Origin: Mytilus edulis
Taxonomy: Eukaryota; Mollusca; Bivalvia; Mytilida; Mytilidae
Length of the DNA: 64,000 nucleotides
Assembly (NCBI RefSeq): GCF_963676685.1
Contig: NC_092346.1
Span: 76,399,821 to 76,463,820, forward strand
Direction of reading: 5' to 3'
Shown: piece after piece, positions 26,901 through 38,798 of the stretch
Layout: every line of letters begins with the position of its first letter
Position numbering within the stretch: position 1 is the first letter of the stretch
Position numbers and translations under genes: made by a program
Notes under the pieces: model-generated
The model's input: only the letters and a program-made list of their open reading frames with translations
Told to the model about the DNA's origin: nothing
Databases searched by the model: none

Positions 26901-29900
26901 TCAAAATATCAATATACAGAGCTGCCTACGTGGCGAAATATATCTTTATAACTTATTTCAGGTGAAAATCTAATGTTTACATTGTGTCATTGTAACTGTT
27001 CGTCATTCAGAAACACACAAAAGACAAAATCACGTATTTATTTTCAAAAAGCTTTACGGCATGCCGACGTAACGGACTGTGTAAATGGTAAAAAACAATA
27101 TTGCCTATCATTTAGTTGTTTAGTAATTAATAGCTTCCAACGGTTTTTATTCCAGGGAAGAGTGTTGTGCTTTTTACTTTAAAAGCGATGGAGACTGTAA
27201 AGGTAAACATCTATGGGATTCATTTTCTTTCTATCGATATCAAGCACTATTCTCACTTGTTTGCTTTGTACAATTCTTGATTTTAAATTCGACATGCTCT
27301 TTTCCTAGAGTTTATTAAAAAAAACCTATTACGAATACAAAGAGAAGGGGATGTGGTATTATTACCTGCGATACAAACCTCCACAAAAGACTAAAGAAGA
27401 AAGATGTTAACGACTATATGTCACCTATAATGATTGTGGCACTCCAAAATAGGCGAAGACAAACATTATCTAGACAATTTGCATGGGAGAAGCATTCACC
27501 AGAGATCAATTCACATATCTGCGTTATATCAGTAATGAAACCATCTTTTTTAATGTTTATCATAGCACTAATAAGTGCTCGACATATGGCCTATATTATT
27601 TAGTTAATAAATTTGAGTTAGTTTTACTTCCAGTGGCAAATATTGAATGCATAATTAGGACGAAAAGTAATTAACGATCATTCTGATCAGTAGAACGAAA
27701 GGCAGTATTCTGACTTATATACTAAAAGTGAAAGTTTCTTGGATAGGGACAATAACAAATACAATACAAATGATCTCGCAAATAGCTCAATTATGGACTC
27801 CTCAGAGGTTTTTTAATAAAGGGTTTGTTCACGTAAAGAGAACTTGACACTAACATGTGACAGCAGTGGATTAAATTATAGTTCAATTGACATGATATAT
27901 TTTTTAGACTGCGTAGTTGTGCAATTTACCTTGGAATTTGGTATTTACGTTAATACATTTTATATACATTTTCAGTGAAAATATTGTATCACAGTTTTTT
28001 GTGTTATATACTCTAGGAGAGATACTAATGTCTTTAAGATTGTTTTATAACTTATCGTTTTTCTAAAAATGTATATACGCATTTGTTTACATGTAATTAT
28101 TAACAGAATGTCCAACTGGAACTGTAAGGTTAAGTGAGGATGATGAAAGTTATTGTAGACAATGTCAGAGAGGATTTTATGGATACAGATGCGTAAATAT
28201 ATGCAAATGTTCAAAACATGAAAGGTTTGTAAAATGTCATATTTTTTTTTTTGACAAACTAACAATATTCAAGAAATTTATAAAAACAGAACTTGTTTTC
28301 ATGTTATATAAAATAAGAGTGTACCAAAAAATCATGAACAATTTGAATGAAATAAAGATGTTTGGTGTCGACTGCCATATCTTTCTTAATCACAATGACA
28401 TTCTGAGATTGGTTTATTGTATCGTGATTTGTCTATTATACGTTTTGGTGTCCACAGTTTTCTTGTCGGTTGTCGCATTGATGACTCAATGGTGACTTCC
28501 ATATCTATGTTTAATCATATCACTAACAATAATTCGGTGAATGCTGCTCTTACTAACCTCTATTCAATGTAGATATACAAATGTCTACTGTTCATTATTT
28601 TAGATGTGATTCATTACGAGGATGTATATCAAAAGGAGGCGACGGTGAGTAGCATAAACAGTAACATATTTACAGCACTAGATGCACTTTTCGACAATGT
28701 AAACGTCATTTGTTATTATCGAGTCCAAAACATTTTAGATCGTAAACCCATATCAAACATTCATGTGCTGTTAAAATAAAAAGGTCATAAAATTTATTAC
28801 AGTTTCGTTAAACAATGCAAGAAATTTGTATTTTTTCGCCCTTTCGGATATTCACTTTTATTTTCGATTTTAGTTTTGTAATGTTTTCAATTACTGAATT
28901 TTATCATATTTAATAAATATGGATATAGTATTACCAATGTTTTTTCAACTGATCTGGCGGAGCTTACGATTTAATTTGCATGAGGACAGTCGATTTGAAA
29001 ATGTGTGTGATTACGATGATTTCCGTTTTAGTTATTACTTATTTCTTATCACCTATCAGTGACCTCAAAGGAATTTACAAAAGAATGACTGGACAATGCA
29101 TTGATGAGTGTATCCTAAAACACCTATCTATAGATGGACTGGTTTATTATGAGCGAACTGGATAAACTCCGCCCAGTCAAGTGAAATAAATTGAGTAATA
29201 CATGTGCGCTGAAATGGCTTGCAATGGCTTCAATACATAAAATTCGACAGGACGTGAATACATATAGATAAATAGAATATATATACATGTAACATATCTC
29301 TGGTCGACCATAAATTAAGGTCTTGAACAATATGAAAATAACAATATTTTTTTTAATTGAGATAACGTTAATAAATCAATCATAGAGGCGATCCAATTTA
29401 AATTAATTGAAAACACTTAAACTTGTATTAAGGATTTTTGAGTTACTGTGTCCATAAAAGTTTAACTCTAAGACTTCATTTTTGTTGCATTGTTACTAAA
29501 ACAGAGCTAGATTTGGAAAACATCTATACAGCTTATGACTATCAGTAAAGCTTTTAAGAGAATCATCCTTTTCTATGTGAATATAATTTGATTCTGATAT
29601 TTCTATTGATATTGAAAAAAAAACACAATGGCTTTTTAGTTTAAAAAAGTATATGGTATGGTATTTATGCATGTTACTTGATTGATAAAGAAAGCAGCTC
29701 AAACTTTTCAAATCGATTAGTTAAATTTAAAATAAAGTATTATGGTATTTTCCTCTGTGTATTACACACTTTTTATCCACCACAACGTTCACTTCTAGAT
29801 ATTAATTCTCAGATACTTCCTTCATTATTTTAAAAAAAATACGTAGATGCCATCTGAAATGACGATGTAAATAACATTAGGTTGCAGAAAGGGTTTCACC

Positions 29901-32072
29901 AAGAAGCAAAACTTAAACTGTTAAGTTAGCTATTATACATTCTTATTAGAATGCACAATATATAAAACAATTTCAGCCAGAAAACCAGAGATAAAAAATA
30001 TCCACATCAACTGAAAAACAAACATGTTCATACCGAATTAGACTATTTACCGGATTTGTAATCACATAAGCAACACGACGGGTGCCACATGTGGAGCAGG
30101 ATCTTCTTACCCTTCCGGAGCACCTGAGATCACCCCTAGTTTTTGGTGGGGTTCGTGTTGTTTATTCTTTAGTTTTCTATGTTGTGTCATGTGTACTATT
30201 GTTTTTCTGTTTGTCTTTTTCATTTTTAGCCATGGCGTTGTCAGTTTGTTTTAGATTTATGAGTTTGACTGTCCCTTTGGTATCTTTCGTCCCTCTTTTC
30301 ATACATATTTTATTTTGCCTATTTTTGGTTTTAATAATGTCACATGATACCTTGTTGGCTTAGGAAAAAAAATGTATATATATATATATATATATCTTTA
30401 TTCTCGTAAACCAAAGTACAATGGTACAGAGACATATACAAATAAATTAACATAGTATCAATTTTAAATACAAATGTAAAACAGAGACATATAGAACGTA
30501 CCTAGTACACAATTCTTCATAAACATTACTTCAGTTGTTTTGCTACCGCTCCTTTTGGACTATTACATTCCATATACACTATTCGCTACAATACATGGCG
30601 GATTTAAATAATAAATTTGATTGACCTTCTGTAACTGTGTTTATTCATTCTCCACATATATTATATAAGACAGTAGTGTTTTAGTTGATAGTCAGCAAGT
30701 TGGTAGTGATACGAACAGAAGAAGTTTACAGTCAACGACAAACGAAATGAATTTGAAAGATGACAAAGACACAGGTACATCATCACTCTGTCATGTTTAA
30801 AAAGTATCTTGGATTAATACTATATTAGTTTATTTTTGTTTATGATATGTATCCTTCCGAAAGTATAAATTATAACTTGAAAACAAAATGACATTCATAC
30901 TGGAAAGGAAGCTTGAAATCTACTAAATCAATAAAGGTTTTATCGAACTTTATTTCTAAAAATTGACATTTACAGACTGTACCAAGACCATTTAGTTAGA
31001 GTAGATATTGTACAACCAATACGTATACTTTACTTGAGTCATTTTTCTTCAAATGTTAATTTCATTTCAATCGCATTTATTGACTTGTTCAAGCGCAAGC
31101 CATTGATAACATAACAGTAACAATAAATATTCAGTCATACAAAAACTGGGTAAATACATATGAGAAGGCTACAAAACAAAAGTCGTGCATGTATGGGTGT
31201 CAACTAATGTTTTTGATCTATTATTTTGAAAGAGGATAGTCTTCGACATTTAACATTTATAATTGTTTGTACGGTTAGGCTATGTTTCATTAGAGCATGA
31301 CGACAAGCATGATGCATTTACACATATATTTTTTCTATTTCATTCAATAAGAACTATTTTGACTCTTTATACAGAATAGTCTTTTATGACCTTTGTCAGT
31401 CAAACTATTGTGTCCCCCGATTATTCTTATCGAAAGGGGCGAGTTCAAATTCAATTTTACAAATGAAACTCGATGATACATACTTTGTTATCCAATATTG
31501 TTAAAAGCATGATATTAAAACAGCAGTAGTGTGTAATAAAATGTATATGTCACGCTAAAAATATGATATTGAAAACATTTTTAATAAGTTTTCAAACATC
31601 TGTCAACAGTTTAATCGTAAACCCTTGGTTACTTTATATCATAATATTCGTAATTAAATTTTTGTCCTTACTTTTATGCATTTAAGTTGAAATAATAATT
31701 AAAAGTTTATAACATAAATTATCTTTTCTAGCAGCAACATTTTTCTATAAAGAAATTTTGATGATAACAATATCGTGTGTTGTGATATCTGTAGTCATTG
31801 CTATGGTCACAAAACGTGCACATCATCACTGTACAAGATTTGAAGTGAGCAGCATAGTGGAAAACAGCCATACTCTACACGTTGAAGCCAATGAAGCAGG
31901 ACTTGATAATGACATTACAGAATCTGAAAATAAAACGGATTTTTCTTCAAAAGATTCTTGGTCTTCATTTGACAGTATAGTATCAGAATCTGACGGATGT
32001 CTTCCTGTGGAAACCGAACCTGGAATAACTCATCCCTGTAGTTATTCAATTGAGGACATTTATCAAAATTAA
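23909..32072 (+). CDS. Short EGF/MEGF-type single-pass receptor, paralogue 2 (6 coding exons)
   Basis: Coding exons 23909-23976, 27156-27202, 28107-28224, 28604-28644, 30685-30774 and 31732-32072 give 705 nt (234 residues plus stop), with phases 2,1,2,1,1. Exon 1 encodes a signal peptide (MNILYVLLFVFCCSG). The donor at 23977 is preferred over the GT at 23967 because only it gives phase 2, which is needed to enter the CC-containing exon. Cysteines C27, 37, 40, 55, 58, 67, 71 and 73 repeat the spacing of paralogue 1 exactly (10,3,15,3,9,4,2). A Ser/Thr/Asn-rich stalk (about 92-124) precedes a membrane helix (about 130-148). The tail of about 86 residues is acidic and Ser-rich and ends in IEDIYQN, a YxN motif of the kind bound by Grb2-type SH2 domains if phosphorylated. 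The tail is unrelated to that of paralogue 1. Same orientation, about 5.5 kb downstream: a tandem duplicate. Function inferred only; ligand unknown. Confidence 0.82.
25629..25703 (+). mobile_element. 3' tail fragment of the retroelement family in receptor 2 intron 1
   Basis: Text 'cggttgttgtctgctctatg ... tttgacacattccct' ends like the copies at 52.8 and 57.5 kb, followed by an A-rich run. Severe 5' truncation. Confidence 0.6.
26080..26238 (+). repeat. Dispersed 'GAGTCTTATGTA..CAAAACGCGCGTC' repeat in receptor 2 intron 1
   Basis: Shares 'gtgggtcctcaatgctcttc' and 'taatcctggtacctttgata' with 40915-41040. It opens two overlapping short frames in the same stretch that are not genes. Confidence 0.65.
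30033..30305 (+). repeat. Dispersed 'CACGACGGGTGCCACATGTGG' repeat in receptor 2 intron 4
   Basis: Nearly the same text as 34849-35125 ('gacgggtgccacat', 'cttacccttccggagca', 'gtttgactgtccc'). It encodes a 93-codon open frame that I attribute to the repeat, not to a gene. Confidence 0.65.
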
Positions 32073-32148
32073 GTTCAAGACATTGATTCGATGATCTTAA
32101 GAATGTATGGTGTGGAATCAGATTAAGAACTTAAATACAGAATTTTAA

Positions 32149-32154
32149 AATAAA
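32149..32154 (+). promoter_or_regulatory. Poly(A) signal AATAAA of receptor 2
   Basis: A canonical AATAAA lies 77 bases after the stop codon of receptor 2, a spacing similar to that in receptor 1. Confidence 0.6.
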
Positions 32155-34460
32155 TTATATATGACTTTTGCTGATTGGAAATGAATGTAGATCTGTACGG
32201 GCAAGGTTAACGACTAAGAATACATTGAAGTCAGTTGTCTGTCCCAATCCTTAATAACAGAAAGCAGCAACAAACCCCTAAATATGAACAAAAAAAACTG
32301 CTTGATGTTTTAAAATACTAGTAGCTAATCTAAAAAAAAAAACAATTACAAAACTTTCAAGAATTACAGGGAGGCGAAAGATATACCGAAGGGACATTCA
32401 AACTCAACAGTTGAAGAAAGTCAAAAGTATTATACCGCTTTTCAAAAGTCAAACATCGGTTGAATTGAAACAAATCTGGTTTTCAAACTAAACTCGAGGG
32501 TAACATACAACTAGAAAAGAAAAAAACATTGAACAACAGAAACACTGAAGTGCAACAAAACAAACGAAAATAAACCCACAATGACACAGACAAAAATAAA
32601 AAAGACAAAAAGGCAAACAACGGTACACAAAACACAGCAAGCATATCCTGTTCAATATATGGCAGCCGCCGTATTGCTCGCATTAGTCATGTGATACCCA
32701 CCTTTGATCACAGTTTCCACAGTCTGGTAAATGTACCTCATCGTGTTAATTATGGAACTTTGATATTACAACTCCTTGTAAAATCTAGGACATTAGATAA
32801 CATAATGTACCTAGATAGCCAAAGTAAAAGGGACGTTTACAATTAACACATGTACATTATGGTTCAATATATCGAGATGTTCTGCAATTAAAAAATGTCG
32901 TGCAATTGTATATTAATTAATGAGACTTATTTACCCACAAATGCCTTATTTTGTATATACTACATATTTTTTTCATTTAACGGAAATGTCAACGGATGAT
33001 TATCTTGTTATTTTTATATTGATGGTCGGTTTAAATGTTTGCTTTAAAAGAACTTTGTTTTCATATAGCAAGATCGCAACAAAACATACGTATGGGATAT
33101 GTATCTCCATTTGGGTACAATACTTCTGGCTACACAACAAACCGTTCTCCTTTTTTCGTTCCAAATTCGATTTGTCATAATTTTTACATAACATGAGCAA
33201 ATCAACCGAATGGAATTAATTAAAGAGAACATAAGTTTATACACCTTTCTGTTTATGTTGAATTCATGCTACTGTGTTAGCTCTAACCGGATCTTCCTTG
33301 AGAGAAACCAGTTATTAATTTGAACTAGTGTGACAAGCGGTTGACTGAAAACCTAAGAACCATTCAACTTTTAAGATTTTAATAAGTTGACCTTTCCCAC
33401 TATTGCCACTATAGCCAGAACAAAACATATTGGTTGATACAATCATTAGCAGCAATAATATATGAATAGACCTAATCAAGAACAATGTATATTCCAATTG
33501 AGACTTTTCAGTATTCGCAGGCAGGAGTAAGGAAACATATATAGTGGCAAATTAGATATAGATGAGTATGATGCTGTTCTGCTGCTGACAGTATACTACA
33601 TATATGTTTTTAATCTCGCAGCAAGCATTTTTTTACTTCTGCAAAACAGTGTCTTAATTCCAATTTGTGATGTATAAATACATAGGTTTGTACGGTCTGA
33701 ATAGGGAAATTTAATGTATTGGTCAAGGCCATGGTATTTTTTATATTTATCTAATTAGGCAGCAACAATTTCATAGCTCGAGGGCGATGTTATTTATACT
33801 TTATGTATTGCTTTACCCTAGCAACACCATTGTTCCTTTCCACTAGTACACCAACGACTTGAATATACTGAAATGCTCGCCCAACATGTGTGTAAGTAGT
33901 TCTTGTGGTCTCATAGCTTTTATACATAAAGGAAATTCAAAGCTCAGAGATGTCACACTTCACTCACTTTTCAAATATGGGTAAATACAGAACAGCATTT
34001 TTGACACCTACAACTTACAAACTAGGTATTGTCATTGTAGTAGATAAACCGTAAGTCTACATAGACTGGTTCCCGATAACGTCCAGTTTTAAACTGTAGG
34101 CGCAATTGTAACTTCACTTTTGATTATATTCTTTTCATACTTTGAACGACAAAATTATTTTATATCTCTACCTGTGCGAAATTTACATTCTGACGTCAAA
34201 CGCGCGATTCTACGTCAGAATTTATTATAATCTAACCATTCGGTTCCTGTACTTAAAATCTTTCAATCTTATATTGGCGGATTTAACAGATAAAACACAA
34301 AAGTAAGAAAGCAATGAATGAGGCTGTTTAATTTGATTTATGCCTTCTTTGTAAAATATTTTTTTGTTTTTTGTTGAGATTAAGATTATAACACAATATT
34401 AACTGCTGTACCCCTAATTCTTACATTTTTACCTACAATGAGGGTTTGATTTGTTCACGC
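32155..34460. other. Intergenic between receptor 2 and the calmodulin-like gene
   Basis: Contains an inverted copy of the 'gccatggcgttgtcag' repeat family (about 32500-32690) and a fragment of the 'gcggtatactactg' family (about 32385-32475). The rest is unassigned. A symmetrical CRE-like sequence lies at 34187-34221. Confidence 0.4.
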
Positions 34461-34499
34461 ATCGTTGTCAAAATAATGGAAATTGATGCGACTGTCGTA

Positions 34500-34640
34500 C
34501 AAGTGAGAGGTTTAGCGCTATTAAACCAGGTTCAGTTCATCATTTTCTACATAAGAAAATGCCTGTATCAAGTCAGGAGTATGACAGTTGTAATCCATTC
34601 GTTTGATGTGTTTGAGCTTTTGATTTTGCCATTTGATAAG
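34500..34640 (+). repeat. Dispersed 'CCAGGTTCA..ACCAAGTCAGGA' repeat
   Basis: Matches the first part of 51125-51325. The rest of the family ('cctcggagttcagtattttt') appears separately at 36910-36975, so the original may be interrupted or these may be two fragments. Confidence 0.55.
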
Positions 34641-34848
34641 GACTTACATCTAGAAATTGACAATGAGGTTCGGTTGTAAACAAAACTTTACGACAAAAGA
34701 GATGATTTCAGCTTCCCAATTGCGAGATTTGCTAAACGGACGCATTCACCAGTTGGTTGACCTTTATGGAATAATCGTTTCACAGATGATATGGGATATA
34801 CTCCTTATGCCTGACTACAATCCCGTTCCCTTTTCACGAATGTGACTT

Positions 34849-35125
34849 ACCGAATAAGACTATTTACCGGGTTCTTTATAACATGAGCAACACGACGGGT
34901 GCCACATTTGAAACAGGGTCTGCTTACCCTTCCGGAGCATCTGAGATCACCCACCAGTTTTTTTTGGGGGTTCGTGTTGCTTAGTCTTTAGTTTTCTATG
35001 TTGTGTCTTGTGTACTATTATTTCTTTGTTTGTCTTCTTTTTCTTAGCTATAGCGTTCAACTTGTCTGTTTATTTTCGATCTATGAGTTTGACTGTCTCT
35101 CCGGTATCTTTCGCCCCTATTTTAC
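34849..35125 (+). repeat. Dispersed 'CACGACGGGTGCCACATTTG' repeat
   Basis: Second full-length member of the family at 30033-30305, in the same orientation and starting with the shared 'accgaataagactatttacc'. Confidence 0.65.
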
Positions 35126-35529
35126 ATAGTAGGAGTAGCAGTTGCAAGCTCTTAAATACCGAACAACTTTGGAAATACATATTCCATTTAGGTTTCAATT
35201 TTTTTTAAGGTCGTTCTAGCTTCTACGTCATTTGTTCTCTGCATGAAAAATGGGTTTGCTATGAGTCATAACAATGTGTTAAGGAAGGTTATCAAGTACT
35301 CTTGCTGACTGTTTCCTTATACATGAAAATTTTTAGCACCTTTTAATTCAAATTCGCCTAAAGGAGTCGCTATAAGCATTCTTCGTAATCATATCTCATT
35401 AACATGTTCTCGCCCTGATTTGCATGCATCATAGGCGGGTTTTTTTTTTTGAAATTTTGTATCATCAAGTTCTAGTAAATCTAATATGTATGCCTGAATT
35501 CAACAAATACAAATTACCTAATTTGTCGG

Positions 35530-35975
35530 ATATATTTTTACGAATATTAAAGGGGTGTCACATAAACTGCTGCGCCATGAGCGCATGATACACCGTCGTC
35601 TTGTTTGTGAAGTTGTATGCAATAATCATAAAAAGTTTTTTTTTTTTTTTAAACTCAATAACTGTAAAATAAAATTTTGAATCATCACCAAAAAGTATAC
35701 AGATCTCTAGATTAATATAACTAAGAAGTGCGTAAAGTTTTAAGCATAGTTTTTGAGATACGACGCGACATGTGAATACCCCCCCCCCCCCTATTTTAGT
35801 TATAAAGTGTCGTATCTCCAAAAGTTTAATTCTCATGTTAACCAAAAAAGTTTCATGAAATTTAGATAAGTAGTTCTCAGGTTACGGTGCGACATGTGAA
35901 CGCCGAACAGACAGACGAACAGACGACATTTGTATACCATAATACGTCCCGTCAAAATTTTGACAGGCGTATAAA
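35530..35975 (-). repeat. Repeat with 'GTGCGACATGTGAA' and 'CGTCAAAATTTTGAC'
   Basis: Two copies of a 'cgacatgtgaa' phrase (about 35767 and 35891), a C12 run at 35779-35790, and an end with 'gaacagacagacgaacagac' and the palindrome gtcaaaattttgac. It reads as an old dispersed element; class and orientation uncertain. Confidence 0.4.
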
Positions 35976-37860
35976 AATCCATACTCATGGCGCATCATCG
36001 TACGTTTTCAGTACAAGCATAACCACGATATTTTTTCTTTCGAACAGCGATATACTACTGTTGCCCTTATTTAGGAAAGTACAAAACGTTAATGTTCCCT
36101 TTTCTAAAACACATGATTAAATCAAGACTTGGATAAAAATTCACATGATTTTTACAAACTCTTACACTAAAAATAACATTTATTCTCGTGAACTGGTTAA
36201 TTTTTGGACTCAACCCGGAAATTTTGTTTCGTTAGGGGTCATTTAACAATACTTAGGAGAAACCACTTGACTTTTGTATAATATTATCGTATTATGGTAT
36301 TGTTGTTCATCATATAATTGCGACATTTCCGCCAATAGGATGTATCTCGTGATTTCAAATGGGTTTTTTTTCTCTAAAGTGGTTTTCTGACAACTGTCAG
36401 GGCAAAGTTCAAGTATTTCCTATATTTGTTTTTTAAGTTATTAACATGTATTGTATGATGAGAAAAATGTCAAAAAAATATATATTCCTGTCTATTCAAA
36501 TTTCTTACTCTAAGGTTCAAAACAACGGTGTAGAGAGATTCATCATACAAAATATCCATTACAATAAATACTTTTATAAGATTCAGTCAAGCTTATTTTA
36601 TGTGGATTGCAGATCTCTGATTGTTTCTCAATAATTCATTTCCATATTTTAGACATTAGGTGAAAAGCAAAATAACAATAATACCGTACTCCAAAGAAAA
36701 TTCCAATAGGCAAACAAAAAAGCTTAAACACATCAAGCGAAGAAAAAAAAAATATGAATTTTAACACATTCTATAGAAAGCTGGTTATTGTTGAAGGTCG
36801 TATTATAGTGATGATGATGTGTCGTAAATCAATCACCAATCAATCAATGTGTTATGTTGCCATCAGAATATAAATTTATTATTTGTGTTGCTTAGTTGCT
36901 GATTCGTTTGTTTTTATGGACTTTCCATTTTAAATTTTCCTCGGAGTTCAGTATTTTTGTGATTTTACTTTTTAACAAACTTTCCTTGTACTTGCATTCA
37001 TAATTATTTGATAGTTTAGATACTAGTAATCATTTTCGAATTAGCAAATCTGGTATATTGTAATATTAAACATAGTGTTGTAATACCGGGTTGTGCTTCG
37101 GCTAATACATTTCGAATTGTTTCACCTTCATCATGTCTTCTATTAATTCCTTTGTTGTATGGGTTTTGATCAAGGAAGTTTCATTGACAGTAATAATATT
37201 TTCTTAATGAAAACTCGCCTATAGATTTGACCCTTTTATACATATGTACGCATAATCTATACATTTATTTTGTATATTTATTTGCTGTTTAAAAAAAACT
37301 ATAAAATACAGAAACACATATCTGAAAGGTCGCTCATTCATTTCGGTGTAACAAAAAAGACGCATAAATTGATAGGATTGAATTTAGAGAAACAAATTAT
37401 ACTATAAAAACTCAATTTGTATGTGCCAATCTACAGTTTCTGGGAGAACTACATTAGGATAAAGTGCCTTCACCAAAAATTGCATTTTTCTTTGAAGCCT
37501 CTCATGAATTGAGATATTTACCTTTATTTAAGTTTGTACTACTATTAGATGTGTGGCAGATAAGGTAAGAATTGATACAATTGCAATAATTAAAAAGTCA
37601 TAAACTAAAACATGTAAAAGGAGACAGGTCGTTGGGTTATATCCATTGCAGATTGTGTTTAATAATCAAAAAGCAAAGACTATACTTGCTTTTTTAAATA
37701 TTACTTCCATTATAAGGTATGTAATGAATACTTTTCCAGTATCTACAATATACATTATAGATTAATATCCGTAAAATCCTGTATAAAAACTCACAACTTA
37801 TAGGTGTATCATGTGTAAATTTGAAATATATGTATTGATTGAACGTTGATGTGTAATGTC
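35976..37860. other. Intergenic with repeat fragments
   Basis: Holds fragments of the 'gcgatatactactgttgccc' family (36040-36075) and of the 'cctcggagttcagtattttt' family (36910-36975). The remainder is unassigned. Confidence 0.4.
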
Positions 37861-37869
37861 ACATTCAAC

Positions 37870-38060
37870 TCATCTGTCTTGATCATCTTGTATTTCTTTA
37901 TTGGTTGAGGATGACTGAATAGTACCCTGAGAAAACAACCGATATCTGCAAGAAAACTGGCAATCCTTGTCAATACAGATCAGAGTCAAACGCATTTTAC
38001 TGAGGTGGGGTTTGGACTCACAACCTCAGTGTTGACAGGATAGTGATCACTATAAATGAT
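37870..38060 (-). mobile_element. Probable tRNA-like SINE
   Basis: On the minus strand 'cactgaggttgtgagtcc' followed by 'aaaccccacctcagt' resembles a tRNA B-box region, preceded by 'agtgatcactatcctgtca'. Similar 'cacaacctcagtgttgacag' text is common in bivalve SINEs to my knowledge. Its 5' boundary is unclear. Confidence 0.45.
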
Positions 38061-38798
38061 TTTGCAAAATCTGCTTTAGAATATACTTGAAATAGATAAA
38101 TGAATAAAAACTATATACCCTGACGAGAATAAAGGATCATGTGAGGATCCATTTTACATGTCCCATTTACCGTGAAAGGACTTTTATTTATTAACACAGT
38201 AACAAGTATGTATCAAAACTGCGTGAAATACCATTTCAAAAAGCTAACACAGCAAAGCCGACTGTTAAACAATTATCGACTTAAAATATATTTTGCGGCT
38301 TTATTTTTTATGTTCACATACTTTAGCATCACTGAAGAGACATGTTTTGTCGAAATGCGCATCTGGTGCAGAAAAATTGGTACCGTTAATGTCATTATAA
38401 TGTGTATGTGACGAAATCAAGCAAAGTATACTAACATACAGACAGATTGTGAGCTTGAAAAGAGGTTGTGATTTGTTTCTTCTTAATATCTTAAAATTAA
38501 GAAAACATTATGTCCGACTAAATAAATAAGGAATAGGACAAAAACATATTTTTAGATTTACCACACGCAGTGAAACCGGAGTAGTTCTTCGCATATAATT
38601 CTCCCACTTATATATATGCACTGAAGAACGAAAGATAACTCAACTCAAAATGTAGAGATGACATTGTAGGATCATCATAGCAACTTATTTTGTTACTAAC
38701 GATCTATGAATGTGTCTTTATAAAAGTCGATTTAGCACCATTATCAACTTCAGAATAGTTCTAAGTCTTGCTTTCTTCTTTGCTTCTTTATAACTGGT

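Noticed and set aside
26962-27085. A possible extra exon of receptor 2, bounded by AG and GT and open through its length
   Set aside because: It would enter the next exon in the wrong phase and break the CC-containing frame. Joining exon 1 through its second donor (23977) directly to 27156 keeps the frame and the conserved pattern.
30082-30363. 93-codon hydrophobic frame
   Set aside because: It is the translation of a dispersed repeat also present at 34.85 kb, not a conserved gene.
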